In this document: positions 17,640 through 24,751 of the stretch, in pieces | Position numbering within the stretch: the first letter of the stretch is position 1 | How the letters are laid out: each line of letters starts with the position of its first letter | Assembly (NCBI GenBank): GCA_016936815.1 | Contig: JAFGXD010000153.1 | Span: 1-47,374 of the forward strand | Direction of reading: 5' to 3' | Origin: Bacteroidales bacterium | GTDB lineage: Bacteria > Bacteroidota > Bacteroidia > Bacteroidales > GWF2-38-335 | DNA length: 47,374 nucleotides | The notes under the pieces: model-generated | Told to the model about the DNA's origin: nothing | Database searches by the model: none | The model's input: only the letters and a program-made list of their open reading frames with translations | Position numbers and translations under genes: made by a program

Positions 17640-18227
17640 CTAGAACTTTTTAAGAATCCCAATCCTCAATGCTATGTAATTATGAATTAGATTAGTTGTA
17701 ACTCCCTCAACAACAACACCTTTATTAAGATGATTGAATTTTAGTCCAGGGGTAATGCTCCAATTTTTGCCAAAAGAATAATCAATCCCAGAAGCTATCT
17801 GAAAACCAAAGCCATGACCAGTATCGCCAACGATATCGCCAGTATTGTTTTCAATTTCAATGTGATTATACAAACCACCAGCTCTTAAGAATAATGACAG
17901 AGGCTTTGTTCCAATAGGGTGTTTAAATTGAAGACCAAAAATGTAGCCTGTTTCTTCGAAGCAAACATCCGAACCAACAAATGAGCTTTCGGCACCAAAA
18001 CTATTCCAACCCCATCCAACATAGATTCCGGCATGAGGCATAAAACGGTAATCTAAAACTCCCTCAAATCCATAACCAATGTTAAGTTTCACCTCGCCGG
18101 GTTTACTTGTAGGCATTGATGCTCCCGAACTCAATTCAAAACCAAAACGTTTGTTTTTTTCCTGTGCAAAACTACTTACAGACAATAAAGCAAACACTAA
18201 TAGTGCAAATAATCCTTTTGTTTTCAT
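17640..18227 (-). CDS. Outer-membrane beta-barrel protein
   Basis: A 195-aa protein with a clear signal peptide (MKTKGLFALLVFALLSVSSFAQ, cleavage after about residue 22). The mature part has alternating strands rich in G, Y and F, such as LNIGYGFEGVLDYRFMPHAGIYVGWGWNSFG (cited in part, around 45-80), and ends with a barrel-type terminal strand IALRIGILKKF. It should be an eight-stranded or similar outer-membrane barrel. The ATG at 18227 is chosen because the signal peptide starts there; an upstream in-frame start would add a charged stretch. A TAATTTTG box at 18270-18277 gives a promoter about 45 nt upstream. It is the first gene of the minus-strand run. Confidence 0.85.
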   Translation of the reverse strand: MKTKGLFALLVFALLSVSSFAQEKNKRFGFELSSGASMPTSKPGEVKLNIGYGFEGVLDYRFMPHAGIYVGWGWNSFGAESSFVGSDVCFEETGYIFGLQFKHPIGTKPLSLFLRAGGLYNHIEIENNTGDIVGDTGHGFGFQIASGIDYSFGKNWSITPGLKFNHLNKGVVVEGVTTNLIHNYIALRIGILKKF

Positions 18228-18269
18228 TTTTTTTAATTTTTTTAAGTAATACATTTAATTATTTCGAAA

Positions 18270-18301
18270 CAAAATTATATGTTGAGAAACCATGAAGAAA
18301 A
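18270..18301 (-). promoter_or_regulatory. Probable promoter of the barrel/lipoprotein gene run
   Basis: On the minus strand the -7 box TAATTTTG (18270-18277) matches TAnnTTTG. The -33 position, 20 nt upstream, reads TTTT instead of TTTG (18298-18301). Position relative to the ATG at 18227 is suitable. Confidence 0.45.
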
Positions 18302-18572
18302 TTGAAGAGGTTGAAGGTGTATTTTTTATCTCTGAAAGTGTGTTTGCCAAGTATGAAAATGTTTCAACAGACTATTCAGAAAAAATTATTTAATGAAGAA
18401 GGTAGCATTACCATTCAAAACTAAAGCCCGTCTTAGATGCTAATACAATTGCTATTTCAAAAATTATGCGGAATGATAGAGAAAAAGCTTAATACTGTGT
18501 TTTTGGGTTTTTTTTAGAATAATTTTTCCTCTAATTGACTTTTCCATACAATAAAACCCTTTTCTCTTTGGG
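18302..18572. other. Non-coding gap before the AbiE terminator
   Basis: Only a 33-codon frame (from 18292, plus strand) and other very short frames are present, none with gene-like context. It may hold decayed sequence, but I cannot identify any parent gene. Confidence 0.5.
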
Positions 18573-18595
18573 AAAAATTCCGCTTTCCCAGCGGA
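18573..18595 (-). terminator. Rho-independent terminator of the abiE operon
   Basis: On the minus strand TCCGCT-GGGAA-AGCGGA forms a 6-bp stem with a 5-nt loop, followed at once by ATTTTT. It lies about 85 nt beyond the abiEii stop codon. Confidence 0.6.
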
Positions 18596-18678
18596 TGTCT
18601 GAAATATCGGTTCGGGATTTGAATAGATTCCTTATTAGAGTTAATTCAATCTAAGTAACCTGTACAGTTCGGTATTCT

Positions 18679-19749
18679 TTATATTCGCTCTTTAAAGCAT
18701 TGATGCCAATAATAAAAGGCAGGTTTGTTTGACTTTTTAAGTTTGTTGAGAAATCCCCATTCTTTATCTTTAATATTTAATTGACTGACATCCATTTTCT
18801 CATTAAATAAAGTCATTGAATCATAATTATTTCTTTCTAATTTTAATGCAAACCAGGCAGCTTTTGCAGATGCCTCAATGGCTTCGTCAATACGGAAATT
18901 ACCTGAAATAATAAAGTTGTTTATTTTTGAAAGCCCAAGCAGTATTTCTTTAAATTTCTCAGCATCTTTATCCTTGTTCTTATCTCTGCGGGCAATTAAC
19001 AGGGCAGTATCTACAATATCATCAAGCACATCTTTACCTACTATAACAATCTTTCGCATGCTAATTTCTTCAGCTACTACTTTGTTGAATGAATCATAAA
19101 CCTGTTTATAATCATCTGCTTTTTCAATCAAGACTGAAATATCAAACAATTGCTTGATTATTTCAACTTCCTTTCTTTTCAAATAAGGGACTCCTGTTGT
19201 GTTTGGTGCAAAGGCTGTAAGCTTATCGCCCAATATTGCATTAACAGTGGGTGTAATAACACTAACAACCGGTTCACTATATTTTAGCCATTGAGACTTG
19301 ATATCAGTTTTCTTTGTTTCGGCATAAACATTTTCTTTAAAAAGTATATCAAGCAGTATGTAATTGGCTGCATTGTTGAAACTTGATTTATAGTAGAGGA
19401 AGTAATGCGCTTTAGGAATGGCTGCATTTTCATAACTACGATCTTCATCAAGTTTAAATGATTCAAAAGCAGAATTTTCGACAACTTTTTGCAAAACCCC
19501 TTCTATTTCTGCTCTGCTAATGCTGCTTGTAATATCAATATCTACTGAAAAACGGTAACTTTCATCCAATATCAGAATTAGACTTGTTCCCCCTTTAAAA
19601 ACAAAATCAAAAGGTTGTTTGGCAAGACATTCAAGTAAGTACAGAGCAAATATCATTTTCTCGATCAAGGCCGGATCGTTCTTTTTCAGTTCCGGTCTTT
19701 CTCGAAATTGCATTATCCATTCTTTTGTCAGGGTTTCCTTGTGTATCAT
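18679..19749 (-). CDS. abiEii: AbiEii-type nucleotidyltransferase toxin
   Basis: A 356-aa nucleotidyltransferase of the AbiEii/AbiGii family, the toxin part of type IV toxin-antitoxin systems that block phage growth by abortive infection; characterised relatives modify tRNA. The polymerase-beta-type motif is clear near residues 50-72: FVFKGGTSLILILDESYRFS followed by VDIDI, with the GGTS loop and the metal-binding DxD. A further conserved part is AILGDKLTAFAP near 177-188, and the helical C-terminus contains AKAAWFALKLERN. It overlaps the antitoxin gene by 4 nt (ATGA at 19746-19749) and ends upstream of a terminator, forming a self-contained two-gene operon. Confidence 0.92.
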   Translation of the reverse strand: MIHKETLTKEWIMQFRERPELKKNDPALIEKMIFALYLLECLAKQPFDFVFKGGTSLILILDESYRFSVDIDITSSISRAEIEGVLQKVVENSAFESFKLDEDRSYENAAIPKAHYFLYYKSSFNNAANYILLDILFKENVYAETKKTDIKSQWLKYSEPVVSVITPTVNAILGDKLTAFAPNTTGVPYLKRKEVEIIKQLFDISVLIEKADDYKQVYDSFNKVVAEEISMRKIVIVGKDVLDDIVDTALLIARRDKNKDKDAEKFKEILLGLSKINNFIISGNFRIDEAIEASAKAAWFALKLERNNYDSMTLFNEKMDVSQLNIKDKEWGFLNKLKKSNKPAFYYWHQCFKERI

Positions 19750-20498
19750 TCTATTATATCTTTTACCTGATTACCAAAGTTCTTCAACAAATATTCACGT
19801 AGTTCCTTATCCCTTTTTCTTCTTTCTGCGTATGCGAATAAGGTTGAGAAGTTGATATTATATGAATCCAAAATATTTTCAAAAATCCAATCTTGTTCCC
19901 TGCCAGAATACAAATAAAATTTATCCTGATCGCAGAATATATCAACCAAAATTTTCTCAATTGATGCAAACCTGATATTTTGTTCTTTTTTGATGGGCGC
20001 TCTGGTGATTATAGGGCGGATCATAACGCTATCATCTTCCGGCAAAACATATTTTTCAATTTGTTTGGCATCAGGTTCTAGATAAATGTTAATACCGTTA
20101 TCTTTTAAATGGTAAAAAGCTGATTCGCAAACATCTTTATCTGTTTCAATTAGATGAAAATATGAAAAAGGTATATGGTGCATGAAATTTGCTAGCCATG
20201 CTGTTGACCAAATACAATAATCCACGTTTTCGTATTTTGAAACAAAAAGCTTATTGATTTTTCTTATCAGTTTATCTGGTCCAGGAATATAAAGGCTTTT
20301 ATTATTAATGATGTATTTACTCTTTGCAACATCACATACAATACCTTTCTTTTTTAATCTATGTATTCTTATTCTAATAGCCTCATCAGATATATCTATA
20401 CCATTATCTATATAATATTTTAAAATATCATCTTTTGTAAATACTACTTTCTCACTTAAATGAGTTAATAGTTTATTATTTATTTCATCTGCAGGCAT
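19746..20498 (-). CDS. abiEi: AbiEi-type antitoxin with N-terminal winged helix
   Basis: A 250-aa transcriptional autorepressor and antitoxin of the type IV AbiE system. The N-terminal part (about 5-70) is a winged helix (KVVFTKDDILKYYIDNG, ISDEAIRIRIHRLKKKGIV); the C-terminal part (about 80-245) contains YCIWSTAWLANFMHHIP and the conserved EKILVDIFCDQDKFYLYSG. A longer frame reaches 20588, but the ATG at 20498 has an AAAGGA ribosome site and lies just after a well-formed promoter, so the longer version would begin upstream of transcription. Known AbiEi proteins repress their operon by binding inverted repeats; TGTTACA-CA-TGTAACA at 20565-20580 is the likely site here. Confidence 0.88.
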   Translation of the reverse strand: MPADEINNKLLTHLSEKVVFTKDDILKYYIDNGIDISDEAIRIRIHRLKKKGIVCDVAKSKYIINNKSLYIPGPDKLIRKINKLFVSKYENVDYCIWSTAWLANFMHHIPFSYFHLIETDKDVCESAFYHLKDNGINIYLEPDAKQIEKYVLPEDDSVMIRPIITRAPIKKEQNIRFASIEKILVDIFCDQDKFYLYSGREQDWIFENILDSYNINFSTLFAYAERRKRDKELREYLLKNFGNQVKDIIE

Positions 20499-20521
20499 AT
20501 CCTTTGTAATAATATTTGCTG

Positions 20522-20551
20522 CAAATGTAGTAATATTTACCACAAAACCAA
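20522..20551 (-). promoter_or_regulatory. Promoter of the abiE operon
   Basis: On the minus strand TTG (20549-20551) and TACATTTG (20522-20529) are spaced 19 nt. Transcription should start near 20515, 17 nt before the chosen ATG at 20498. Confidence 0.6.
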
Positions 20552-20564
20552 CTATTGTGGCATT

Positions 20565-20580
20565 TGTTACACATGTAACA
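20565..20580. promoter_or_regulatory. Inverted repeat, likely AbiEi operator
   Basis: TGTTACA and TGTAACA are perfect inverted copies around CA. The site lies 14 bp upstream of the -33 element of the abiE promoter. A further half-site TTGTTACA is near 20609. Confidence 0.55.
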
Positions 20581-20674
20581 CCAACCACAAATTCATTATT
20601 TATGGTAATTGTTACATGAATATTACGAACACCTTCATGCTAATCTTCTGGTTTACTATGTCCAATACCTTTCA

Positions 20675-20699
20675 CCCTCCCATTCCCCACAAGACCCCC
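20675..20699 (-). other. G-quadruplex motif
   Basis: The minus strand carries G runs of 5, 4, 3 and 3 separated by loops of 6, 3 and 1 nt, which fits the classic four-run quadruplex rule. Such runs are out of character for this AT-rich DNA. It lies between the abiE and hip promoters. Confidence 0.55.
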
Positions 20700-20807
20700 A
20701 CCTTTTCTCCTACCTCTAAATCATTGCATAGTCTGAATATAACTTCATGCCACAGTCAAAACCCCTAACCAGCAACCTTGCCGAGCATACATTTTATTGC
20801 TCAGTGA

Positions 20808-20947
20808 AGAGCAATATGTTGCACCTTTTGTTCTATGATTAAAGTTATTGGCTGCAAAATATGCGAAAAGGAGTAATATATTGCACTATGTTTGGAATTT
20901 AATGAAAAACAAACTACTTTTGCTTCTAAAAGAGCAATATTTTGCAC
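20808..20947. repeat. Three-copy operator upstream of hipB
   Basis: A 17-nt site with core GCAATAT-N-TTGCAC occurs three times: AGAGCAATATGTTGCAC (20808-20824), GGAGTAATATATTGCAC (20870-20886) and AGAGCAATATTTTGCAC (20931-20947). The GCAA/TTGC halves are inverted with 4 nt between. Copy 2 ends just upstream of the -33 element and copy 3 fills the leader up to the start codon, so bound HipB would block both promoter and translation start. Confidence 0.75.
20891..20922 (+). promoter_or_regulatory. Promoter of the hipBST operon
   Basis: TTTG (20891-20894) and TACTTTTG (20915-20922) are spaced 20 nt, a full match to the Bacteroidota form. Transcription should begin near 20929, inside operator copy 3. 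Confidence 0.7.
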
Positions 20948-21151
20948 ATGGATAAAATAATTAAAAGCATAAAAGAGCGTAGAGAAATGCTCAATGTAAC
21001 TCAGGAATCTTTAGCTGAACTTTCAGGAGTAGGATTGAGAACATTAAAACTATTTGAAAGTGGCAAAGGAAACCCCACACTAAAAACATTACAACAAATA
21101 GCAGATGTGCTGGGAATGGAAGTATGTCTTAAAATAAAAAATGTTGATTAG
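20948..21151 (+). CDS. hipB: HipB-type HTH antitoxin/repressor
   Basis: A 67-aa Xre/Cro-type DNA-binding protein: SIKERREMLNVTQESLAELSGVGLRTLKLFESGKGNPTLKTLQQIADVLG (cited in part) covers almost the whole length. A TTG-initiated frame starts 6 nt earlier, but the ATG at 20948 directly follows operator copy 3 and is the natural start. It is the first gene of a three-gene operon with 2- and 3-nt gaps. It should dimerise and bind the three GCAA/TTGC sites upstream, repressing its own operon. In the known HipBST arrangement HipB acts mainly as regulator while HipS neutralises the toxin. Confidence 0.9.
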   Translation: MDKIIKSIKERREMLNVTQESLAELSGVGLRTLKLFESGKGNPTLKTLQQIADVLGMEVCLKIKNVD

Positions 21152-21153
21152 TA

Positions 21154-21477
21154 ATGCGTAGTGCAAATGTTTTATATAAAGGAGAAATAGCCGGAAAACT
21201 GATTCAGTATGTTGATGGAACTTTTAGTTTCGCGTATAATGAAAACTGGCTAATAGATAAAGAAAAACCGGCTATTAGCCTGACTTTTCCCAAGAGAGAA
21301 GAAGAATACAGGTCGGAATATCTGTTTCCATTTTTTTACAATATGCTACCGGAAGGAACAAACAGAATGGTTGTCTGTAAATATTTAAGAATTGATGAAA
21401 ACGACTATTTTGGAATACTACTTAATACAGCAAAGTATGATACGATAGGTGCTGTAACAATTGAGAAAATACAGTAA
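21154..21477 (+). CDS. hipS: HipS: stand-alone HipA N-terminal subdomain, likely antitoxin
   Basis: A 107-aa protein equal to the N-terminal subdomain of HipA kinases (Couple_hipA): VLYKGEIAGKLIQ, ISLTFPKREEEY, LFPFFYNMLPEG near 65-76 and DYFGILLNTAKYDTIGAV. In classic HipA this part is fused to the kinase; here it is a separate gene, as in the HipBST system of enteropathogenic E. coli, where HipS is the antitoxin. It starts 2 nt after hipB and ends 3 nt before hipT. The role is transferred from that system and not shown for this branch. Confidence 0.85.
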   Translation: MRSANVLYKGEIAGKLIQYVDGTFSFAYNENWLIDKEKPAISLTFPKREEEYRSEYLFPFFYNMLPEGTNRMVVCKYLRIDENDYFGILLNTAKYDTIGAVTIEKIQ

Positions 21478-21480
21478 TGT

Positions 21481-22455
21481 ATGGATTTAGAAATTAAATA
21501 TTGTCCGGGAACTTTGGTGGAAGGCTATAATACGTATAGTCGCACTTGTTTAAAACGGGTTTTTAATGATAAAAAGGTACACCACCTTTTACCATATAAA
21601 TCCCCTGCAACTGATGAAGAAACAGATAATCTGTTTGTTGAGAACAGAAAGCGAATGTCTATTTCCGGGGTTCAGGAAAAATTTTCAATATTACTTGAAA
21701 AGAACAAAATCAGGTTAATCTCAGAGGGTGAACGTGGGACATATATTTTAAAACCTATCCCTAATGTAGGTAAGAATAAAGAATTTATGCCGGCGAACGA
21801 ACACCTTACAATGCAGATTGCTAAACAAGTTTTTAATATTGAAACAGCCGAAAATGCAATGATTTTTTTCTCCGATGGTAAGCCCGCCTATATTACCAAG
21901 CGATTTGATGTTAAGGATGGCGTAAAACTGGCAAAAGAAGATTTTGCTTCCTTGGCCGGAAGAACCCCTCAAACACATGGAGAAGATTATAAATATTTGG
22001 GTAATTATTTTGAGCTTTTTCAATTGCTGAAAAAATATGTTCCGGCTTATATTACAGAAGCCCCCAAATTGTATAAACTAATTGTTTTCAACTACCTATT
22101 CTCTAATGGCGACGCCCATTTTAAAAATTTTTCTCTTATTGAGACCAAAATGGGAGATTATAAATTAAGTCCGGCTTATGATTTGCTTAACAGCCAAATT
22201 CATATCGAAGACAGGGATTTTGCACTTGAAGGTGGATTAATACCGTATCAATTAAAGAAAGGTAAAGTAAAAAATCATTTTATGATCTTGGCAGATTATG
22301 CAGGAATTAATCAAAAGACTTTGGATAGAATAATGGATGAAATGCTTTCCGGTACTGAAAAAGTAATAAAGCTAATTGAGGCTTCATTTTTATCTGATAA
22401 ATTAAAGAGAAATTATTTACAAGCCTATCAAACAAGAATAAAGAAAGTATTGTAA
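21481..22455 (+). CDS. hipT: HipT: HipA-like serine/threonine kinase toxin
   Basis: A 324-aa HipA-family kinase lacking the N-terminal subdomain, which is encoded by the gene before it. Conserved parts are the Gly-loop region with SIS at residues 60-62 (MSISGVQEKFSI), the ATP-binding YILKPIP near 86-92, catalytic NGDAHFKNFS with Asp211, and metal-binding Asp234 in SPAYDLLNS. The SIS motif corresponds to the autophosphorylated serines of E. coli HipT, whose target is tryptophanyl-tRNA synthetase; whether this protein has the same target is unknown. No frameshift or missing catalytic residue is seen, so the toxin looks active. Confidence 0.9.
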   Translation: MDLEIKYCPGTLVEGYNTYSRTCLKRVFNDKKVHHLLPYKSPATDEETDNLFVENRKRMSISGVQEKFSILLEKNKIRLISEGERGTYILKPIPNVGKNKEFMPANEHLTMQIAKQVFNIETAENAMIFFSDGKPAYITKRFDVKDGVKLAKEDFASLAGRTPQTHGEDYKYLGNYFELFQLLKKYVPAYITEAPKLYKLIVFNYLFSNGDAHFKNFSLIETKMGDYKLSPAYDLLNSQIHIEDRDFALEGGLIPYQLKKGKVKNHFMILADYAGINQKTLDRIMDEMLSGTEKVIKLIEASFLSDKLKRNYLQAYQTRIKKVL

Positions 22456-22532
22456 ATAAAAGAAGAAAACAAAGCAGGCTCAGGAATAACTTTTTAACTT
22501 ACACACTCTGTGGGATAGTCCTAATATATTTT

Positions 22533-22576
22533 CTCTCTTTTGTAATTTTGTCAAGTGGTTGCAGATTACTGCAATC
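22533..22576 (+). repeat. 44-nt repeat, copy 2 (first copy at 11238)
   Basis: It matches 11238-11281 at 36 of 44 positions. It keeps the TAnnTTTG-like box (TAATTTTG, 22543-22550) and TTGCAG-N4-CTGCAA, but lacks a -33 element. Its right end covers the stop codon of the convergent helical-repeat gene. Confidence 0.65.
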
Positions 22577-24110
22577 TTCCAAGCATAATATTGTTAATCG
22601 ATTTTCCTTTTACTTTGCCTTCTAACCAAGCATCATAAGCAAAATATTCAAACACGTTTTGCTCAAATTTCTTTTGCTTTATTGGTTCAAGTTCTTTTAT
22701 TAAAACTTCAAATTCCTTTTTCCATTTATTTTTTATTCCAACCTCCACTGCCTTGTTCATAAAACGGTAAGCTGTTCTTTCAAATTCATTTAATCTGGGT
22801 TTTTCCTTAAGAATTTTCAACAAATATTTTATTGTTTCCCAAAGTTTTAGGCGATTTCCCGATTCATAATAAAGAATGCAAAGAACAATATTAGCAATGG
22901 TATAACTATCGCTTAATTTTTTCGATTTTTCGTTTTCCAAATACATATTTATTTGCTCTATTGCTTTTTCAGGTTCACCTAAACATAGATATGCAAATGC
23001 TGAACGAAAACGAATAAATACACTTTCTTCAAATAAAATATGCTTACTTTCTACTCTTCTGCTTATCTCATTGAACCTTTGCTTCTCTTCTTGAATATAA
23101 TCAATTGCTTCTCTGTATTTTCCTGTTTGCACATTAAAAATTATTACAAACATATAGGTTGAATAATAGACATTGTCGCTATGAAATTGATTATTAGATT
23201 TAAGCGTAGATAATTTCTGAAAGGAATCCAGAAATTCGTCTGTTTTGCCTAACTTCAACTTAATAAATAAATAATTTTTTAATGCTCTAATATAGTTTTC
23301 GAATTGTATTTCTTTAATCTTGGGATTTGCCTCGAAAAGCTTTAGATATCTCGAAAAATACTCTTCACTCCTACTGTATTCGTTAACAAAGTAATGATAA
23401 ACCCCAAAAACGTAATTGTACAAAACCTTGCTTCTTACACTCAAAGCTCTTGCTTCATTTGCAAAAATTGGCTGAGAAAGTATTTTCTTTATTTCGTAAA
23501 CTTCATTTAAACTTGAAACTAGCTCAATTTTCTTATTCATCCTAACTACATGAGCATAAGCTTTTTCGTATTCCAAATAATTTAGAAGTTTTTTTGTTGC
23601 TTCTTCAATATTTTTGAAAATATCTGTTGTTTTCTTTTTTGAATCTTCATTTCTATATTCTGAACGGCTATGTTCAATTTCCAAACTGTAAATCTTTATT
23701 AAATCGGAAAAATTTTCGTATTCTTCAGACTGTAATTTTGCTTTTGCGAGGGATTTTTTTGCAAGCACGAAATTATTTTTCTTCATTAAAATTTCGTAAT
23801 CCTCTAAATGACTAGTTGTTTTGTGAGCAAGGTTAGAGTCTGAATAATAAGCTCTTAAAGATTTAAGCAAAGCATTATATAAACTTCTTTTCTCTTGAGG
23901 AAGGAATTTTAAAATAGATTGATCTTTAATTTTGTTTCTTAGTTTTTCGTCATTCCACCTTGTTAAACTATCGTAAGCATCGAAAAGCTGAAAGTACTTT
24001 TTGTTCTCGGAGCCTTGTGGTGCCGATTGAACCTTAAAATACCTTTTCTCGTTTTGCTCAAGCGATTTTATGAAGTCGAATAACCAATCAGATTTTTCGT
24101 TTTGAATCAT
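22566..24110 (-). CDS. Large helical-repeat (TPR-like) protein of unknown function
   Basis: A 514-aa, all-helical, charged cytoplasmic protein. No signal peptide or membrane segment is present. The N-terminus (EKSDWLFDFIKSLEQNEKRYFKVQSA) and following FLPQEKRSLYNALLKSLRAYY are typical of a Bacteroidota-specific family I cannot name. TPR-like helix pairs can be seen, for example YFVNEYSRSEEYFSRYLKLFEANP near 235-260 and AFAYLCLGEPEKAIEQINMYLENEK near 370-395. It probably acts as a protein-binding scaffold. It is monocistronic, convergent with hipT, and has a strong hairpin directly before its start codon. Confidence 0.75.
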   Translation of the reverse strand: MIQNEKSDWLFDFIKSLEQNEKRYFKVQSAPQGSENKKYFQLFDAYDSLTRWNDEKLRNKIKDQSILKFLPQEKRSLYNALLKSLRAYYSDSNLAHKTTSHLEDYEILMKKNNFVLAKKSLAKAKLQSEEYENFSDLIKIYSLEIEHSRSEYRNEDSKKKTTDIFKNIEEATKKLLNYLEYEKAYAHVVRMNKKIELVSSLNEVYEIKKILSQPIFANEARALSVRSKVLYNYVFGVYHYFVNEYSRSEEYFSRYLKLFEANPKIKEIQFENYIRALKNYLFIKLKLGKTDEFLDSFQKLSTLKSNNQFHSDNVYYSTYMFVIIFNVQTGKYREAIDYIQEEKQRFNEISRRVESKHILFEESVFIRFRSAFAYLCLGEPEKAIEQINMYLENEKSKKLSDSYTIANIVLCILYYESGNRLKLWETIKYLLKILKEKPRLNEFERTAYRFMNKAVEVGIKNKWKKEFEVLIKELEPIKQKKFEQNVFEYFAYDAWLEGKVKGKSINNIMLGRLQ

Positions 24111-24115
24111 TATTT

Positions 24116-24162
24116 AGGTATTTTTGGATTAGCGTCTTATTGGCTAATACGTAAAAATACCT
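24116..24162 (-). promoter_or_regulatory. Hairpin directly upstream of the helical-repeat gene start
   Basis: AGGTATTTTTGGATTAGC (24116-24133) and GCTAATACGTAAAAATACCT (24143-24162) are inverted copies apart from a small internal loop, with a 9-nt loop between. In the mRNA the stem ends 5 nt before the ATG and would cover the ribosome-binding region. Confidence 0.6.
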
Positions 24163-24751
24163 GTAGGGTTTGAAAGGCTACCCGGTCAAACTAAGGCACA
24201 CAATAAATTGAATGGTCTTTTGTGTGAGATAATATTTGATAAGACTAAATGGCAGGTTGAAAAATATTAAAACAAAAGAAAAAAATGATTTAAGGGATGA
24301 CTTGTATTTTAAGTATGTATAAATACTGACTAATATGTTAAGTTTCCTAGGGTTTACAATATCTTGCTGTGTTCATTGGTTTTATTGTCCTACAGACTGA
24401 TGTTTTGCAACACACAATAATAATTGTTCTTTTTAAGTTTTGCGAATAAATTCGTCGCAATTATGATAATAGATTTTTCGATTAGATAGATAAAAGCAGT
24501 ATTAATTTTTACACCATAATAACAAGAAAAAGACCTAAAGAAAGCAAAAAAGTCAACTTTTGAAGATTTGCAAGGCAAAATTCAAAACGGGTGTTACATT
24601 TCATTCGAAAAGCAAAAAGGACAAAAAAAGGCAACACAGCCACCGCAAAATGAACTGTGTTGCGAATTATTAACTGAGGATAATCCTCGAAGCAAATTTA
24701 AATATTATAACACATAAAACAATAATTAAAAGCAATATTAAATACGTTATT
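24163..24751. other. Non-coding gap between the helical-repeat gene and the surface operon
   Basis: No credible gene is present on either strand. The gap must hold the promoter of the surface operon, but no full TTTG/TAnnTTTG pair is clear. It contains a perfect 9-bp inverted repeat, GCAACACAG (24631-24639) and CTGTGTTGC (24655-24663), around a 15-nt loop, and a related GCAACACA word near 24408. Confidence 0.55.

Noticed and set aside
18292-18393. A 33-codon plus-strand frame beginning MKKIEEVEG
   Set aside because: Too short, no ribosome site or promoter, and no known family; left as unexplained gap sequence.
11238-22576. The 44-nt repeat pair as att sites of an integrated element
   Set aside because: No integrase, relaxase or tRNA gene lies at either end, and the repeat contains promoter-like sequence, so a dispersed motif is as likely.
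24400-24470. TTGCGA...TCGTCGCAA as a terminator
   Set aside because: Short imperfect stem with no T-run and no gene ending close by.
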